Notes: a model not told the origin generated them from the letters alone. 64,000 bases of DNA from Diacronema lutheri (GCA_019448385.1 JAGTXO010000082.1:1-64000); one strand, 5' to 3'; positions 40,140 to 54,517 are shown, counted from the first letter of the stretch. Numbers and translations: made by a program.

Positions 40140-42788
40140 ATGCGCCGCGCGCAGTCGCGCCGCTCGCTCGATGACGCGCCGGACTGGGCGTCACTGCCGC
40201 CCGAGCTGCTCGCGCTACTGCTGCGCCACCTGCCCGACGCCGCCGACGTCTCGCGCGCGCTCCGCGCGTGCAGCGCGCTCCGCGCCGCCGCCGAGCCGGC
40301 GCTTCGCCACCGCGCCGCCGCGGCCGGGCGCGCGCTGCCCGCGAGGCTGCCCGACGGCGAGCGCTCGTGGGCGGAGCACCTGTGCTGGCTCGAGCGACGA
40401 GCCGCCTTTGCCGCCGCGCGCGCCCCCTACGATGGCCGCCTCGCCGCCGCCATGTTCCATTCGCTCCTCGCGCCGCTGCCCGTGCCGCTGCCCGCGCCGT
40501 CGCTTGCGCACGCGCCGTCGACGACACTGGCGCCTCCGCCGTCGCCCACGTCGGCGCCCGCGCCCGCGCGTGCGGGCGAGGGCGCGGGCGAGGGCGCGCG
40601 CGCGCCGGCGCGTGCGGGCGAGGGCGCGGGCGAGGGCGCGCGCGCGCCGGCGCGGGCGCGGTCGCTGCCCGGTGACGACAACGCCGCCGCCGCGCGCGAG
40701 CGCGCCGTGGTTGGCGCGGCGCTCAACGGCGGCGGCGGCGGCGGCTCGAGCGGGGCGGCAGCGGCGTCCGCGCCGCCGCCGCCGGCCGGCCATGCGTGCG
40801 CACGAGGCGATGACGTCGGCCGTTTCGTCGGTTTCGTCGGCTGTTACTCGTTTGGCGTGGGCGCGGGCGGGCGGCTCGGCCATGGCGACGAGGCCAACCG
40901 CGACGCGCCCACGCCCGTCGCGCCGCTCGCCACCGAGGCCGTGCGCGCGGTCGCGGCCGGTGCCGACTTCTCGCTCGCGCTGTCCGCGGACGGATTTCGG
41001 CTGTGGGTGGCCGGCTGCGGCGCGGGAGATGGCGCGCTCGGCGCGCCGGCGCGCGAGGCGCGCGCGTCGGCGCCGCTGCTCGTCGGCGGCCTGCCCGCCG
41101 GCGTGCGCGTCGTCGCGATCGCGGCGGGCGCGCGGCACGCGTTGCTCGCGACGGAGGAAGGCGCGGTGTACGCGTGGGGCCAGCGCGCGGTCGGCAGGCT
41201 CGGGCTCGGCGGTGGCGGCGGTGGTGGTGGCGATGGTGGCGGCGAGCATGGCGTCGTGCTCTCGCCTGCGCGCGTCGGCGACTTTGGCGCGGTCGCGCAC
41301 GCCGGCAGCGGCAGCGGCAGCGGCAGCGGCAGCGGCAGCGGCAGCCATCGTGGCACCCACGGCAGCCATCGTGGCACCAACGGCAGCCATCGTGGCACCA
41401 ACGGCACCCATCGTGCGAGAAGCGGCGCGCGCGTCGTCGGCGTCGCGGCGGGCGGCTCGTTCTCGCTGGCGTGGACGGAGGGCGGTGCGCTCTGGTCGTG
41501 GGGCAGTTGCGAGTTCGGATCGCTCGGACTCGGATTCGGACTCGGAGCCGATGTCGGAACCGATGTCGGACTCGGGCGCGCCGGGGACGACGCGGGCGGC
41601 GGCGGCGGCGGCGGCGGCGACGCGGCGGTGGCGAGCGACGCGGGCGACGCGTCGCTCGCCAGCGGCCGCGGCTCAGCGCGGCCGCGCACGCGCGCCGACG
41701 CGCCCGAGCGCGTGCGCGGCATTCTCGTCGGTGCGCGCTGTGCGGCCATCGCCAATCCTCCAAGCAATGGCGGTCGTGCTGCGGGCGATGGCGGTCGTGC
41801 TGCGGGCGATGGCGGTCGTGCTGCGGGCGATGGCGGTCGTGCTGCGGGCGATGGCGGTCGTGCTGCGGGCGATGGCGGCGGCGATGGTGCTGCCGCCGGC
41901 GCCGACGGCGACGGCGCGGCCGCGGCCGCGGACGTCGCCGGGTACCGCGTGCTCGCCGCGTCGGCGGGCGAGGCGCACACGCTCATCCTCGCGCAGGGCC
42001 GTGACACCGCCGGCACCTTCGTGCTGGCGTGCGGCTGCGGTTGGAACGGGCGCCTAGGGCTGGGCGATCAGGCGCACCGCACGGCGCCTGTGCTCGTGCG
42101 CGCGGGCGCGCTGCGCGCCGCGAGCGCGGCCGTGACGCACGGCGACGGCAGCGACGACGACGACGCCGCGCGCGGCTCGCGCGCGGCCGCGCGCCGCGCC
42201 GCGCCGGAGGCGGCGGCGGAGGCGGCGGCGGCGGCGGCGACGGCGACGGCGACGGCGGCGACGACGCGCGCGCAGCCGTGCGCCGTCTCCGCGGGCGGCG
42301 CGCATTCGCTCTGCGTGCTCGACGATGGCGTCGTCCTCTCGTGGGGCTTTGGTTGGTCCGGGCAACTCGGACTGGGCAGTGACGAAACCGTGCACGTGCC
42401 CACGCGCGTGCGCGCGCTCGGGCGCAGCGATGGTGGCGGCGACGGTGGTGATGGTGGCGTCTGCGGAGGCGGTGGCGGAGGTTGCGGCGCGGCGTGCGCT
42501 GGCGCGCATCGCCGCCCGCCTGCGCGCGCCGTCGCCGTTGCCGCGGGCGGCGTCCACTCCCTCGCGCTCTGCTGCGATGGCGGCGTCCTCTCGTGGGGCT
42601 CGGGGCTCGGCGGCAGGCTCGGGCGCGCGGACGCGCGCCGGTGCGAGCCGACGCCCGCGCGGCTGCGCGCGCAGACGAGGGCGGAAGCGGCGGCGGCGGC
42701 GGCGGGTGCAGTGCTGGACGCCGCCGCCGCGCCCGCCGCTGTGGGTGGCGGCGCGGGCGGAGACGGCGAGGCGGGCGAGGCGGCCTGA
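40140..42788 (+). CDS. F-box protein with RCC1 repeats, single exon
   Basis: 882 residues from the ATG at 40140. An F-box lies at about residues 14-55 (DWASLPPELLALLLRHLP, DAADVSRALRACSALR), the part that would bind SKP1 in an SCF ubiquitin ligase. Then about seven RCC1-type blades: CYSFGVGAGGRLGHGDEA, YAWGQRAVGRLGLGG, LWSWGSCEFGSLGLG, CGCGWNGRLGLGDQAH, LSWGFGWSGQLGLGSDE, LSWGSGLGGRLGRAD, with SAGGAHSL/AAGGVHSL motifs between. This points to a substrate-binding propeller. Inserts between blades are low complexity, including GGRAAGD (about six 21-bp copies, 41766-41880) and SHRGTNG (41345-41412). No intron is needed. The guanine-exchange function of true RCC1 cannot be assumed. Confidence 0.85.
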   Translation: MRRAQSRRSLDDAPDWASLPPELLALLLRHLPDAADVSRALRACSALRAAAEPALRHRAAAAGRALPARLPDGERSWAEHLCWLERRAAFAAARAPYDGRLAAAMFHSLLAPLPVPLPAPSLAHAPSTTLAPPPSPTSAPAPARAGEGAGEGARAPARAGEGAGEGARAPARARSLPGDDNAAAARERAVVGAALNGGGGGGSSGAAAASAPPPPAGHACARGDDVGRFVGFVGCYSFGVGAGGRLGHGDEANRDAPTPVAPLATEAVRAVAAGADFSLALSADGFRLWVAGCGAGDGALGAPAREARASAPLLVGGLPAGVRVVAIAAGARHALLATEEGAVYAWGQRAVGRLGLGGGGGGGGDGGGEHGVVLSPARVGDFGAVAHAGSGSGSGSGSGSGSHRGTHGSHRGTNGSHRGTNGTHRARSGARVVGVAAGGSFSLAWTEGGALWSWGSCEFGSLGLGFGLGADVGTDVGLGRAGDDAGGGGGGGGDAAVASDAGDASLASGRGSARPRTRADAPERVRGILVGARCAAIANPPSNGGRAAGDGGRAAGDGGRAAGDGGRAAGDGGRAAGDGGGDGAAAGADGDGAAAAADVAGYRVLAASAGEAHTLILAQGRDTAGTFVLACGCGWNGRLGLGDQAHRTAPVLVRAGALRAASAAVTHGDGSDDDDAARGSRAAARRAAPEAAAEAAAAAATATATAATTRAQPCAVSAGGAHSLCVLDDGVVLSWGFGWSGQLGLGSDETVHVPTRVRALGRSDGGGDGGDGGVCGGGGGGCGAACAGAHRRPPARAVAVAAGGVHSLALCCDGGVLSWGSGLGGRLGRADARRCEPTPARLRAQTRAEAAAAAAGAVLDAAAAPAAVGGGAGGDGEAGEAA

Positions 42789-43063
42789 AATGGTGACACG
42801 TGGAGAAGCACATGCCGATGATCAAAACAGCGCCACGCACCCATGGGGTGTGCCAATCAGACGGCAGACTCGCAGGGCACTGGACCGCCGCCCGCCCAAC
42901 TGCGTCAAGGTAAAAGTCCCAGCGGACGCCTGACAGCCTGCCCCGTGTTCCGGCGGCGGTGTCCCGGCGGCCGGCCGTACAAGCGAGCGCGGGTGACCCC
43001 CGCGCGCGGTCGGCCAATGGGCTGCGCCCGCGCTGCGCGCGCTCGACGCGGCCGTGGTGGAGT
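42789..43063. other. Intergenic left of the hairpin
   Basis: 3' flank of the F-box/RCC1 gene. No coding family and no clear signal was seen. Confidence 0.4.
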
Positions 43064-43209
43064 GCGGGCCCACGCGCGCCACATGGCCGAGGCATGCGCC
43101 CGCGCACGGCTGCGCGACGGGCGTGGTGGCTCGACGCGCGGCTGCGCACGCGCCGGCGCGCAGCCGTGCGCGGGCGCATGCCTCGGCCATGTGGCGCGCG
43201 TGGGCCCGC
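43064..43209. repeat. 52-bp perfect inverted repeat (hairpin)
   Basis: Left arm 43064-43115 (begins GCGGGCCCACGCGCGCCACA) and right arm 43158-43209 are exact reverse complements, separated by 42 bp. It lies between the F-box/RCC1 stop and the ORC5 start. RNA from either strand would fold into a long hairpin. Related words (GCGTGGTGG, CTCGACGCG) recur in the loop and left flank. Confidence 0.9.
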
Positions 43210-43499
43210 GCTGGCGCGACGCGCGCGCCGCGTGCGCGCGTATGCGGAAGCTCGCGACGCGGCGGCGCGAAGGGCGCCGCCCGTCGCGGGCGCCAAACTC
43301 AACGAGCCTCGTCCGCAACGGCCATGCGAGAGCGGTGCCACATGCGCGCGCCATCCGTCGTGCACCCGTCGCGGCCCGAGCCGTCGCCCGCCCGCCGGTT
43401 GCGTCAGCGTCGCGCGCGAACGCTCTTCCCCCTCCGGCCGCGCGGGCGCGAAGGCGCGAAAATGGCTGCCGAGGGCGCGAGAAGAGCCAAGCTGGCGGC
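43210..43499. promoter_or_regulatory. ORC5 upstream region
   Basis: Gene-free stretch of about 290 bp before the ORC5 start. It should contain the ORC5 promoter and leader. No TATA-like word was seen. An out-of-frame ATG lies at 43462. Confidence 0.3.
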
Positions 43500-44731
43500 A
43501 TGGCGCAAGCTGCGGTCGCGGAGCTCGTCTCGCGCTGGCCCGAGCGAGAGGCGCAGATCACGGCGCTCGCGGCGGCGCTGGGCGAGGTGCGCACGGCGCG
43601 CGACGCGCGCGCCGGCGCCGCGCCGCGCCGCCGCCACTCGCGCGCCGCCACCGCTCACGATGCGCGCGCCCGAGACGCGCGCGCGCGCGCGGTGCACGCC
43701 GGCCTGCGCGCAGCCGCACGAGCTCAAGCGGCCGATCGTGCTGCACGGGCCGAGCGGCACGGGGAAGAGCTCGATTCTCCACGCGCTCCTCGCTGCCGCG
43801 CGCGCGCAGCACGCCACCGTCGACCTCGCCCTCTGCCCGTCCGTCCGCGCCTTTTGCGCCGAGGCCCTCGACGGACTCGTCCCGTGCGCGCGCGCGCGGC
43901 GCGCGGCGGTGGTGAGCGCGGCGGGCGCGGCGGGCGCGGGCGGTGCGGCGGGCGGCGATGCGGTCGACGGTGCGGACGCCACGCGCGCCGTGGCCGCGCA
44001 CGCCGCCGCGACCGCCGCCGCCGCCGCCGCCGTGCGCCGGCCGGCGCTGCGCGGCGATGGCGTCGGCGCGCTGTGCGGTTTTTTGGCGGCGCACTTTGGC
44101 GGCGAGGACATGGGCGGCGGGGACGAGGGCGGTGGCGTGGGCTGGTGGGCTGCCGGCGCGCACGGCGGCGGCGGGGCCAAAGGCGCGGGTGAGGCGCCGT
44201 GCGGCGCGACGGGCGGCGCGGCCAGCGGCGAGGGCGGCGGCACGCCTCGCAGCGACGCCGCCGCCATCGCCGCCGCCGCCGCAGCGGCGGCGGGCGGCGG
44301 CTGGCGTCGCGCGGGCAGCGAGGGCGCGGCGGCGGCGCGCGACCGGCCGCCGACGGTCTACCTGATCGTCGAGCGCGCCGAGCGGCTGGCGGACGGCGCG
44401 GGCGGCGCGGCGAGCGCCGCCGCCGGCGCGGCCGGCGGGTACGCGTCGTGGGGCGCCGAGCGCGGCGCGCCGCACGTCGGCGCGGGCCTCGCGCGCGCGC
44501 TTCTCAGCCTGCGCGAGCTGAGCGCCAACGCGAACGTATGCGCCGTGCTGCTCTGCTCCGCGCCATGGGCGCGTCACGCGCAGCTCGCCGCGGGCTGCGC
44601 GCTGTGTGTCGTCCGCTTCCCGCAGTACTCGGTCGAGGAGCTCGAGACCATCCTCTCGCGCGCGCGCCGCGCCGACGGGCCGCGCGCGGTGCGCGTGCGC
44701 GCAGATGGCGCGGGCGCGACGGCGCCTGCTC

Positions 44732-44767
<36 letters not shown>

Positions 44768-46165
44768 ACGTCGACGCCGACGCCGACGCGGAATGGACCG
44801 CGGAGTGGTCCGCGTTCGTGCGCGTCTTCACCGGCGCGGCATGCGCGCAGTGTCGCGACCTGCCCACTCTCCTTGCGCGCGCGCCGCCGCTTTTTGAAAC
44901 GCTGCGCGCGCGCGCCGCGCCGGGCGGCGGCGGTGGCGGCGGCGGTGGCGGTGGCGGCGGCGGTGGCGGCGCGGCGCTCGCCGCGCGCGCGCGCCCGCTG
45001 CTCAGCGCGCTGCGCCGCGCCGTGTACGCCGCCGACGTGGCCGAGGCAGATGCTCTGCTCGGGCCCGCGCCGCCCGCCGGCGCGGGCGGCGGCGTGGCCG
45101 TGGCGGGCGGCGCGGGCGGTAAAGGACGTCGCGCCGCCGACGCGCCGCGCGGCGGCGACGGCGACGGCGACGGCGACGGCGGCGGTGGCGGTGGCGGTGG
45201 CGACGACGACCACGACGACGATGAGCCCGACCTGGTCGGCGGCGGCGACGGCGGCGGCCGGCGGGCGCCCGCTGCGCGTGCCGCCGAATTTGAAACGCCC
45301 GCGCGCGGCGAGGCGCCGCTGCCGCTGCCGGCGGCGGCCGGCGGCGCGGGCGCGGGCGCCGAGCGCGGCGTCGAGATGGCGTTGCAGGTGAGCGGACGGC
45401 GGGTGGGTACACGGGGGTGGGTACCGGGTGGGTACACGGGGGTGGGGTACCGGGTGGGTACACGGGGGTGGGGTACCGGGTGGGTACACGGGGGTGGGGT
45501 ACCGGGTGGGTACACGGGGGTGGGTACCGGGTGGGTACACGGGGGTGGGTACCGCTTGCGCCAACAGAATGAACCACCCACGCCCGCTTGCGCCAACCAC
45601 ACACGCACCCACCCCACACCCCACCTTCTCGCAGGGCAAGCAGCTGTTACTCGCCGCCTTCCTCGCCTCGCACCTGCCCCCATCGCTCGACGCCGCACTT
45701 TTCGGCGCCCAGCTGCGCGCGCCCAAACGGCGGCGCGCCTCGGGCGGCGTGGAGGCGAGCGGCGCGTCGGCCGGCGGCGGCGGCGGCGAGGGCGGCGCGG
45801 GCCGGCGGGGCGGCGGGCCGGCGGCGTTTGCACTCGAGCGGCTGCTCGCAATCTACGCGGCGGTGGCGCGCTGTGCTGACGGCGGGGCGGGTGGTGCGGC
45901 CGGCGGCGGTGGCGGTGGTGGTGGCGGTGGTGGCGGCGGCGGTGGTGGCGGTGGAGGCGGCGCGCTGCCGGTCGGCCCGGCGGCGCTGCTGCAGCTCGCG
46001 AGTCTGTGCGCCCTCGGCCTGCTCAGCCGCGCGGGGCCCGTCGAGGCTTGGAACCTGCACGCCCTGCGCTTCCGATGCGAGGCGCCCGCTGACCTCGTCG
46101 CGCGCGTCGCGGCCAACCTGCGCTTCCCGCTCGGCCGGTACGTGCGGATGGACGGGCTTGACTGA
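43500..46165 (+). CDS. ORC5: Origin recognition complex subunit 5, 3 exons
   Basis: Subunit of the ORC ATPase ring that marks replication origins and loads MCM. Exons 43500-43586, 43714-45387, 45635-46165, all phase 0, 763 residues. Exon 1 (AQAAVAELVSRWPEREAQIT) matches the ORC5 N-terminal helix. Walker A is GPSGTGKS at residues 41-48. Walker B region VYLIVERAERLADG (about 244-257) has Glu where animal ORC5 has Asp (V-L-D-K-A-E). Then VRFPQYSVEELETILSRA, a stretch ending CAQCRDLPTLLARA, and the C-terminal winged-helix part GKQLLLAAFLASHLPPSL, FALERLLAIYAAV, LLQLASLCALGLLSR and RVAANLRFPLGRYV. Human ORC5 has about 435 residues; the excess is Ala/Gly/Asp linkers at about residues 100-240, 350-380 and 440-520. 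The ATG at 43500 fits the family N-terminus. Confidence 0.9.
45388..45634 (+). repeat. GGGTAC minisatellite in ORC5 intron 2
   Basis: Five to six copies of a 26-27 bp unit mixing GGGTACACGGGGGTGGG and TACCGGGTG (about 45405-45555) fill the intron after the donor GTGAGC at 45388. The acceptor is TTCTCGCAG at 45626-45634. Confidence 0.85.
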
Positions 46166-46892
46166 GGGGCCATGGCCCAGTCAGTGGCGGCGCACGCAGG
46201 CATGGGCTGATGGGCTGATGGGCGCCGGTCTTGACTGCGTCACGGTGTCACCGTGTCACGTCCGCATATGCGCCTGACTCGTTGACTGAGACGTAGCCAG
46301 TGGAGTACATAGTATGACTCAGTGTGACTCAGCGCGGCGCGCGGCCCGGCGGCCGCCCAGCGCGGCCCGGAGCGGGCGCAGCGTGGTGGGCGCGCCATCG
46401 CGCCCCTGTGCGCGCCACGAGCGAGCGGTCGCGCCCGGCGCCGCGCCGTGCTGGCGCGCGCGCGGCCCGCGCGGCGCGCGGCGCGCCCTTTTCCAAAACG
46501 CGCGTCTTTTTGAAATCCAGCGGCCGGCGCCGGCGCCTCCGCCGGACCCGTGGATCGCCGGACTCCACCGGCTTTTCCTTCCGCGCACCCCGAGCGCCAT
46601 TTGAAGGGGCGCCCCTCGCCCGCCATCCTGCTCCGCGAGGTGAGGATGGCGGCCATGGGCGCTCGCGCCAGCCGAGCCAGCACGCGCGGGCGGGCATGGG
46701 CGGGCGGGCGGCGCGCGCACGCGGTGCTCACGACGCGCGCCTGCATGCCCGCGCGCGCGCGCCGCCCGCCCCCCGCGCGCGCCGCGCAGCCCGCGCACGT
46801 GCGAGCTCGTGCCGGACGCGGATCCGACCCAGAACCCCGCCCACCCCGGCGGCCCCGAGCGCGGCGCGAGTTGCTGGTAGTGGTGCGGACGG
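46166..46892. other. Intergenic, ORC5 to YY1
   Basis: About 730 bp. TGACTGCGTCACGGTGTCAC-type repeats and several TGAC words follow the ORC5 stop (46230-46325). No coding family on either strand. The YY1 leader lies at its right end; an in-frame TAG at 46878 limits the upstream extension of that frame unless an intron intervenes. Confidence 0.4.
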
Positions 46893-50521
<3,629 letters not shown>

Positions 50522-51569
50522 GGCGGCGGCGCGGGCGGACGTGGGCGCGCGGCGGACGGCGAGCGCGCGGCGCTTTCTGGGCTGCAGGCGGCACCGGACT
50601 CGAGTAACGGGCGGGTGAGGTGGCAGCACCGGACTCGAGTAACGGGCGGGTGAGGTGGCGGCCGAGCTCACGCCGCCACCCCGCGCGCCGCCAGCCCCGG
50701 CGGCGCTGCTGTCCAACTGGCGGAAAAGGGGAAAGGGGGGGGGGGGGGGGATGGCAGGGAAGCAAACGGCGGACCGAGGGCCAGCACGCGCCATGGCGAG
50801 CTGAGCGCCGCCATGGCGGACCGAGGGCCATGGCGCGCGCTGAGCGCCTCGCCGCGTCGAGTGCGCGCCCGAGGCCGCCGTCGGCAGGTGCTGCACGCGC
50901 GGCGCGGCGCACACGCGCGCGCGCGCGCACGCCGCCATGGCCGCCATGGCCGCCATGGCCGCCATGGCCGCCATGGCGGCGGCGGCTGCGGCGGCGTTCA
51001 CGCGGCATTGCACGCGCGCTGCAGATGAGCGCGCGGGGACGTTGCGCGACCGCCGCCGTGTCGGCCGTGCACGCACGCGGGCGCCGGCGCGTGCGCGCGC
51101 CGGTTGAGCGCGGCGGTCGCGGCCGGCGCACCTTCCGCCTTGGCCGGGGCTGTCGTGTGCGCGCACGGCGCGGCGATGCGTGGGCTCTTGAGCCAGAGGA
51201 CTTGATAAGTGTCAAGAAGGGCCGTGTAATCGCGCTCTCACGTGGGAGATTCTAATCAGTGTCAGAAGGGCCGTGTGTTCCACTCGCGTACGCCTCGACG
51301 ACGACTTGTCAACATCTCTTCTCGCTGCCGGCAGCGATTGCTGGACGCGTGTGCATGTGACGTGCTGCGCGCGTGCAGATCGTTTTCGCAAGGCCAGGGG
51401 CTCTCCTTGCAGCTGGGCTCATCCGCAAGCGCCCCTTTGCCCCCCTTCCTTGCCTCGTCTTCAGGGGGCGCGCAGCAGCAAAGCGGCCAGGCCGCGCGCT
51501 TGTCCGTGAGCAGTGACTGCGCGCCCGCAACCAAGCGGCAAGCAGCCGCGACCGTAGCCCATGCCGACT
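50522..51569. other. Intergenic, YY1 to ankyrin gene
   Basis: Contains a tandem pair of a roughly 34-bp unit with GCACCGGACTCGAGTAACGG (50590-50658), a G-run near 50737-50750, and repeated GCCATGGCC words (50935-50975). From about 51220 on it carries the 3' flank shared with the inverted duplicate at 24.4-24.76 kb. No gene recognised. Confidence 0.5.
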
Positions 51570-52799
51570 TTAAATCCGCCCTTGGCACGTTGCAAAGGAG
51601 TGCATGTCGCCGTCCCACTCGCAGCCGTGCTCGCGTGTCCACTTGAGCACCTCCTGGTGGCCGCATTGCGCCGCCATAAAGCACGTGAGGCTGTCCCAGT
51701 CGCAGCCGTGCTCGCGTGCCCACTGGAGCACGTGCAGGTGGCCACCCCGAGCCGCAGAGTAGCACGTGTCGCTGTCCCATTCGCAGCCGTGCTCTCGTGC
51801 CCACTGGAGCACCTCCAGGTGGCCATTCTCAGCTGCGCAGGAACACGTGAAGCGGTCCCACTCGCAGCCGTGCTCTCGTGCCCACTGCAACACATCCAGG
51901 TGGCCACCCTCAGCTGCACAAGAGCACGTGCTGCTGTCCCACTCGCAGCCGTGCTCTCGCGCCCACTGCAGCACCGCAAGATGGCCATTCTCAGCTGCAC
52001 AGGAGCACGTGCGGCTGTTCCACTCGCAACCGTGCTCCCGTGCCCACCGGAGCACGTGCAGGTGGCCACCCCGAGCTGCAGCGGTACACGTCTCGCAGTT
52101 CCACTCGCAGCCGTGCTCTCGTGCCCACTGCAGCACCTCAAGGTGGCCACCTTCAGCTGCAGATGTGCACGTGTCGCAATTCCACCGGCAGCCGTGCTCG
52201 TGCGCCCACTGCAGCACTGCAAGGTGGCCACTCCGAGCAGCAGCGGAGCACGTGTCGATGTACCACTTGCAGCCGTGCTCTCGCGCCCACTGCAGCACCT
52301 CGAGGTGGCCATTCTCAGCTGCGCAGGAACACGTGCAATGGTCCCATTCGCAGCTTCGCTCGCGGAGAAAAGAGAGCGCTCCCACACTGCCGACACGCGA
52401 CGCTAGCGCGCACAGCTTTGCCTGCTCGAGCGCGCGAAACGCGGCCGAGCGGAAGCTGGGCAGCGCCCACGCCCACGCGGCGAGCGCGCGCGAGCGCAGC
52501 ATCGCCATGCGCGGCGTGCGTGTCGGTGCGTCGACCATCCTGCTCATCGCGCGGCACGACAGGCGCCAGCACACGGCGTACTCGTCGCCGACGAGCGCGC
52601 TGATGCGCGCGAGCACGTCGGCGGGCAGCCGCGAGAAGAGCGCCGGAAGATCCGGGCGCGCACGCTGCACATCGAAGGGCGAACGCAGAGATGAGCGTAC
52701 GTGCTCGCACATCCATGACGACGAGCCGCCGTCGGCATCCACCGACTCGCCAACCATGCGCCGCGAGCGAGCGCCGCGCCGCGCTCCGTCAGCCAACAT
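51570..52799 (-). CDS. F-box-like protein with nine ankyrin repeats
   Basis: 409 residues, single exon, ATG at 52799. Residues about 45-85 (LPALFSRLPADVLARISALV, GDEYAVCWRLSCRAM) resemble an F-box-like head. From about residue 150 to the end there are nine 27-residue ankyrin-type units of the form GHLEVLQWAREHGCEWD, with Cys-rich connectors such as TCSCAAEN and TCTAAARG. This repeat type is common in algae, oomycetes and some large DNA viruses, and is usually a protein-binding scaffold, perhaps presenting targets to an SCF ligase through the F-box-like head. Units differ little from each other, so they expanded recently. A 5'-truncated copy of the last units is at 24002-24418. Confidence 0.85.
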   Translation of the reverse strand: MLADGARRGARSRRMVGESVDADGGSSSWMCEHVRSSLRSPFDVQRARPDLPALFSRLPADVLARISALVGDEYAVCWRLSCRAMSRMVDAPTRTPRMAMLRSRALAAWAWALPSFRSAAFRALEQAKLCALASRVGSVGALSFLRERSCEWDHCTCSCAAENGHLEVLQWAREHGCKWYIDTCSAAARSGHLAVLQWAHEHGCRWNCDTCTSAAEGGHLEVLQWAREHGCEWNCETCTAAARGGHLHVLRWAREHGCEWNSRTCSCAAENGHLAVLQWAREHGCEWDSSTCSCAAEGGHLDVLQWAREHGCEWDRFTCSCAAENGHLEVLQWAREHGCEWDSDTCYSAARGGHLHVLQWAREHGCDWDSLTCFMAAQCGHQEVLKWTREHGCEWDGDMHSFATCQGRI

Positions 52800-52859
52800 G
52801 CAAGGAGGGACCGGGAAGGGCTCGTGGCTGGTCGGGACTGGTGATTGGCTCCGGGCTGG

Positions 52860-52873
52860 CTTTTAAAAGGCGC
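52860..52873 (-). promoter_or_regulatory. TATA-like box of the ankyrin gene
   Basis: CTTTTAAAAG, a self-complementary A/T-rich word, lies about 65 bp upstream of the ankyrin gene ATG on its coding strand in a G+C-rich context. Position and sequence fit a core promoter. Confidence 0.4.
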
Positions 52874-53112
52874 AAGTATCAAGATGGCGGGTCCGGAAGG
52901 GAGAGAGGCAGGGAGGAGAAATTTAATCGCGATGTGCGTGACTTGGGGTGCGTGGCACATTTGTTACCGACGCGTCGGGTGTCAACCCGTCGGGTTCTCG
53001 AGCCGCCGCCTCCAGAGCTCGGTGAATGCAAACGCTAGCCCTGCGTGCGCGAGGAGCATTGGCCGATGCGAGACAGGGAGGCCGTCAGGCCCGGGTTTGC
53101 CGCGCTCGACTT

Positions 53113-53250
53113 TTAAGAGAAGGAGGGAACGTGCGCGACGAGCGGGTTGAGATACGCGTTGACTTCATCGACGAGCGAATCGCCGCGCAAAGCCACGTAC
53201 TTGGGCAGCGTACTGTCCTGAAACGCGAGTCCAACGGAAATGCATCTGCT
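53113..53250 (-). pseudogene. Unidentified minus-strand protein fragment
   Basis: The minus strand reads ISVGLAFQDSTLPKYVALRG then DSLVDEVNAYLNPLVAHVPS and a TAA at 53113-53115. A different frame just upstream gives CINTGCLHDPLPLEQMHF. The sequence is protein-like but short, needs a frame change, and no family was recognised. It overlaps the left edge of the second Fanzor-like region, so it may be part of the same element. Confidence 0.25.
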
Positions 53251-54512
53251 CGAGCGGCAGCGGATCGTGCAAGCAGCCCGTGTTGATGCATTTCAAAAAG
53301 CATCCGCTTATCCTGCTCTCCCACTCGTACCTGTCGGACTCCCTGCCTGCCGCGGCTGCCTTCGACGGCTCGTCGCCCGGCAGGCTACCGTCGCTCTCGG
53401 TGTCTCCCTTTCGACAGATGCCGTCGCGAGCCGCCGGCTACCGCCCCCCATCGCGATGCATGGCACCGGCCTGCGCAAGCAGGTCGACCTCGCGCCCGCC
53501 CTGCTCTGGAGCGCCGCCTGGCTCGCCCTGCCGCACCTGCTCGACACGCGTGCCGCGCACGGCTCGACCCTGTAGGCGGGCGTCCTCGACCGGCCTGCCA
53601 TCGCGGCGCGCGTCGGGCGCGGCGCCTTCGCCGACATGGGCGCGCACGGGTGGCGCTCGTTCCTTGCCTCGGGCTCGCGCCTGGGGCGCGGGCTCGCCTT
53701 CGCCTGGCACGCCATGCAGGCTGAGCTCGGTGGCGGGCATGGCGACACGACGGTGCACGTCCTCCGCCTGTCGCCCGGCTCCGTCGCGCCCGCCGCTCCC
53801 GCCGCCGGCCGCCGGCCTAGCCTCTTGGCCGACATTACCGGCGACCGCGAGCGCAGCCGTTTCGACATGCTCAACGCTGAGCACGGCGCCATGCCGCCGG
53901 GCTCGCGCGCGGCCTCTGGTTCGGTCTCGGCAAAGAGAGCGGCCTGTTCCTCGAAGCGCTGCCGCGGGCTACGCAGCCTTCTCACCTGCGCACCTTCGCA
54001 CGCTTCTTGGGTCCGCCGAGCCCCGTGTGCGCGCAGCTCGCGGCGACGGACGCGCGCCTCGCGCGCAGCGGCAGCCAGCGCCCGATCCCGGTCGATGCGT
54101 ACGGCGACGCGCTCGCGGCGGCTCCGGGCATCGCCCACAACCACTTCGCGAAGGTTCGTCAAGACCCTGAGCTTAACCTCAATCTGCTCGCCTCACTCGC
54201 TCGCGGAGACGCTCGGACGAACGCGCAGCGCAACGACGCGGACATCTTTGGCTCCGAGCTCGCAGGCGTGCCGCCATCGACGAGAGCTACACGTCGAAGG
54301 ACTGCAGCAAGTGCGACGGCAAGAGCTGCTGCGACTTCTTCACCAAGACGCGCCGGCAGGTCCGCGTGCGCAAGCACGACCCGTCGAGCCCGATGACCAA
54401 CCGCGTCGTCAAGACGCTCGTGCGCTGCGCGTGGTGCCGAACCATCTTTGACCGAGACTTCAACGCCGCGCGCAACATTGACAAGAAGGCGCTCGAGCTG
54501 CGCGGGCCGTGA
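53240..54512 (+). pseudogene. Fanzor/TnpB-like RNA-guided nuclease relic 2
   Basis: The end (54270-54512) is a clear Fanzor/TnpB C-terminus: AAIDESYTSKDCSKC with the last Glu of the RuvC middle motif, then CDFFTKTRRQVRVRKHD, RCAWCRTIFDRDFNAARNID and a short basic tail to TGA. The four Cys form the zinc ribbon and RDFNAARN is the third RuvC motif, fully kept. Upstream protein-like sequence lies in two other frames (about 53240-53885 with a TAG at 53573-53575; about 53885-54265), so at least two frame changes and one stop separate the parts unless unrecognised introns exist. RuvC motif I could not be identified. I therefore call a recently decayed copy. Confidence 0.7.
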
Positions 54513-54517
54513 TCGAC

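Noticed and set aside
51570-52799. Giant-virus origin of the WAREHGC ankyrin gene
   Set aside because: The repeat type also occurs widely in algae and other protists; no viral neighbours are present, so transfer cannot be claimed.
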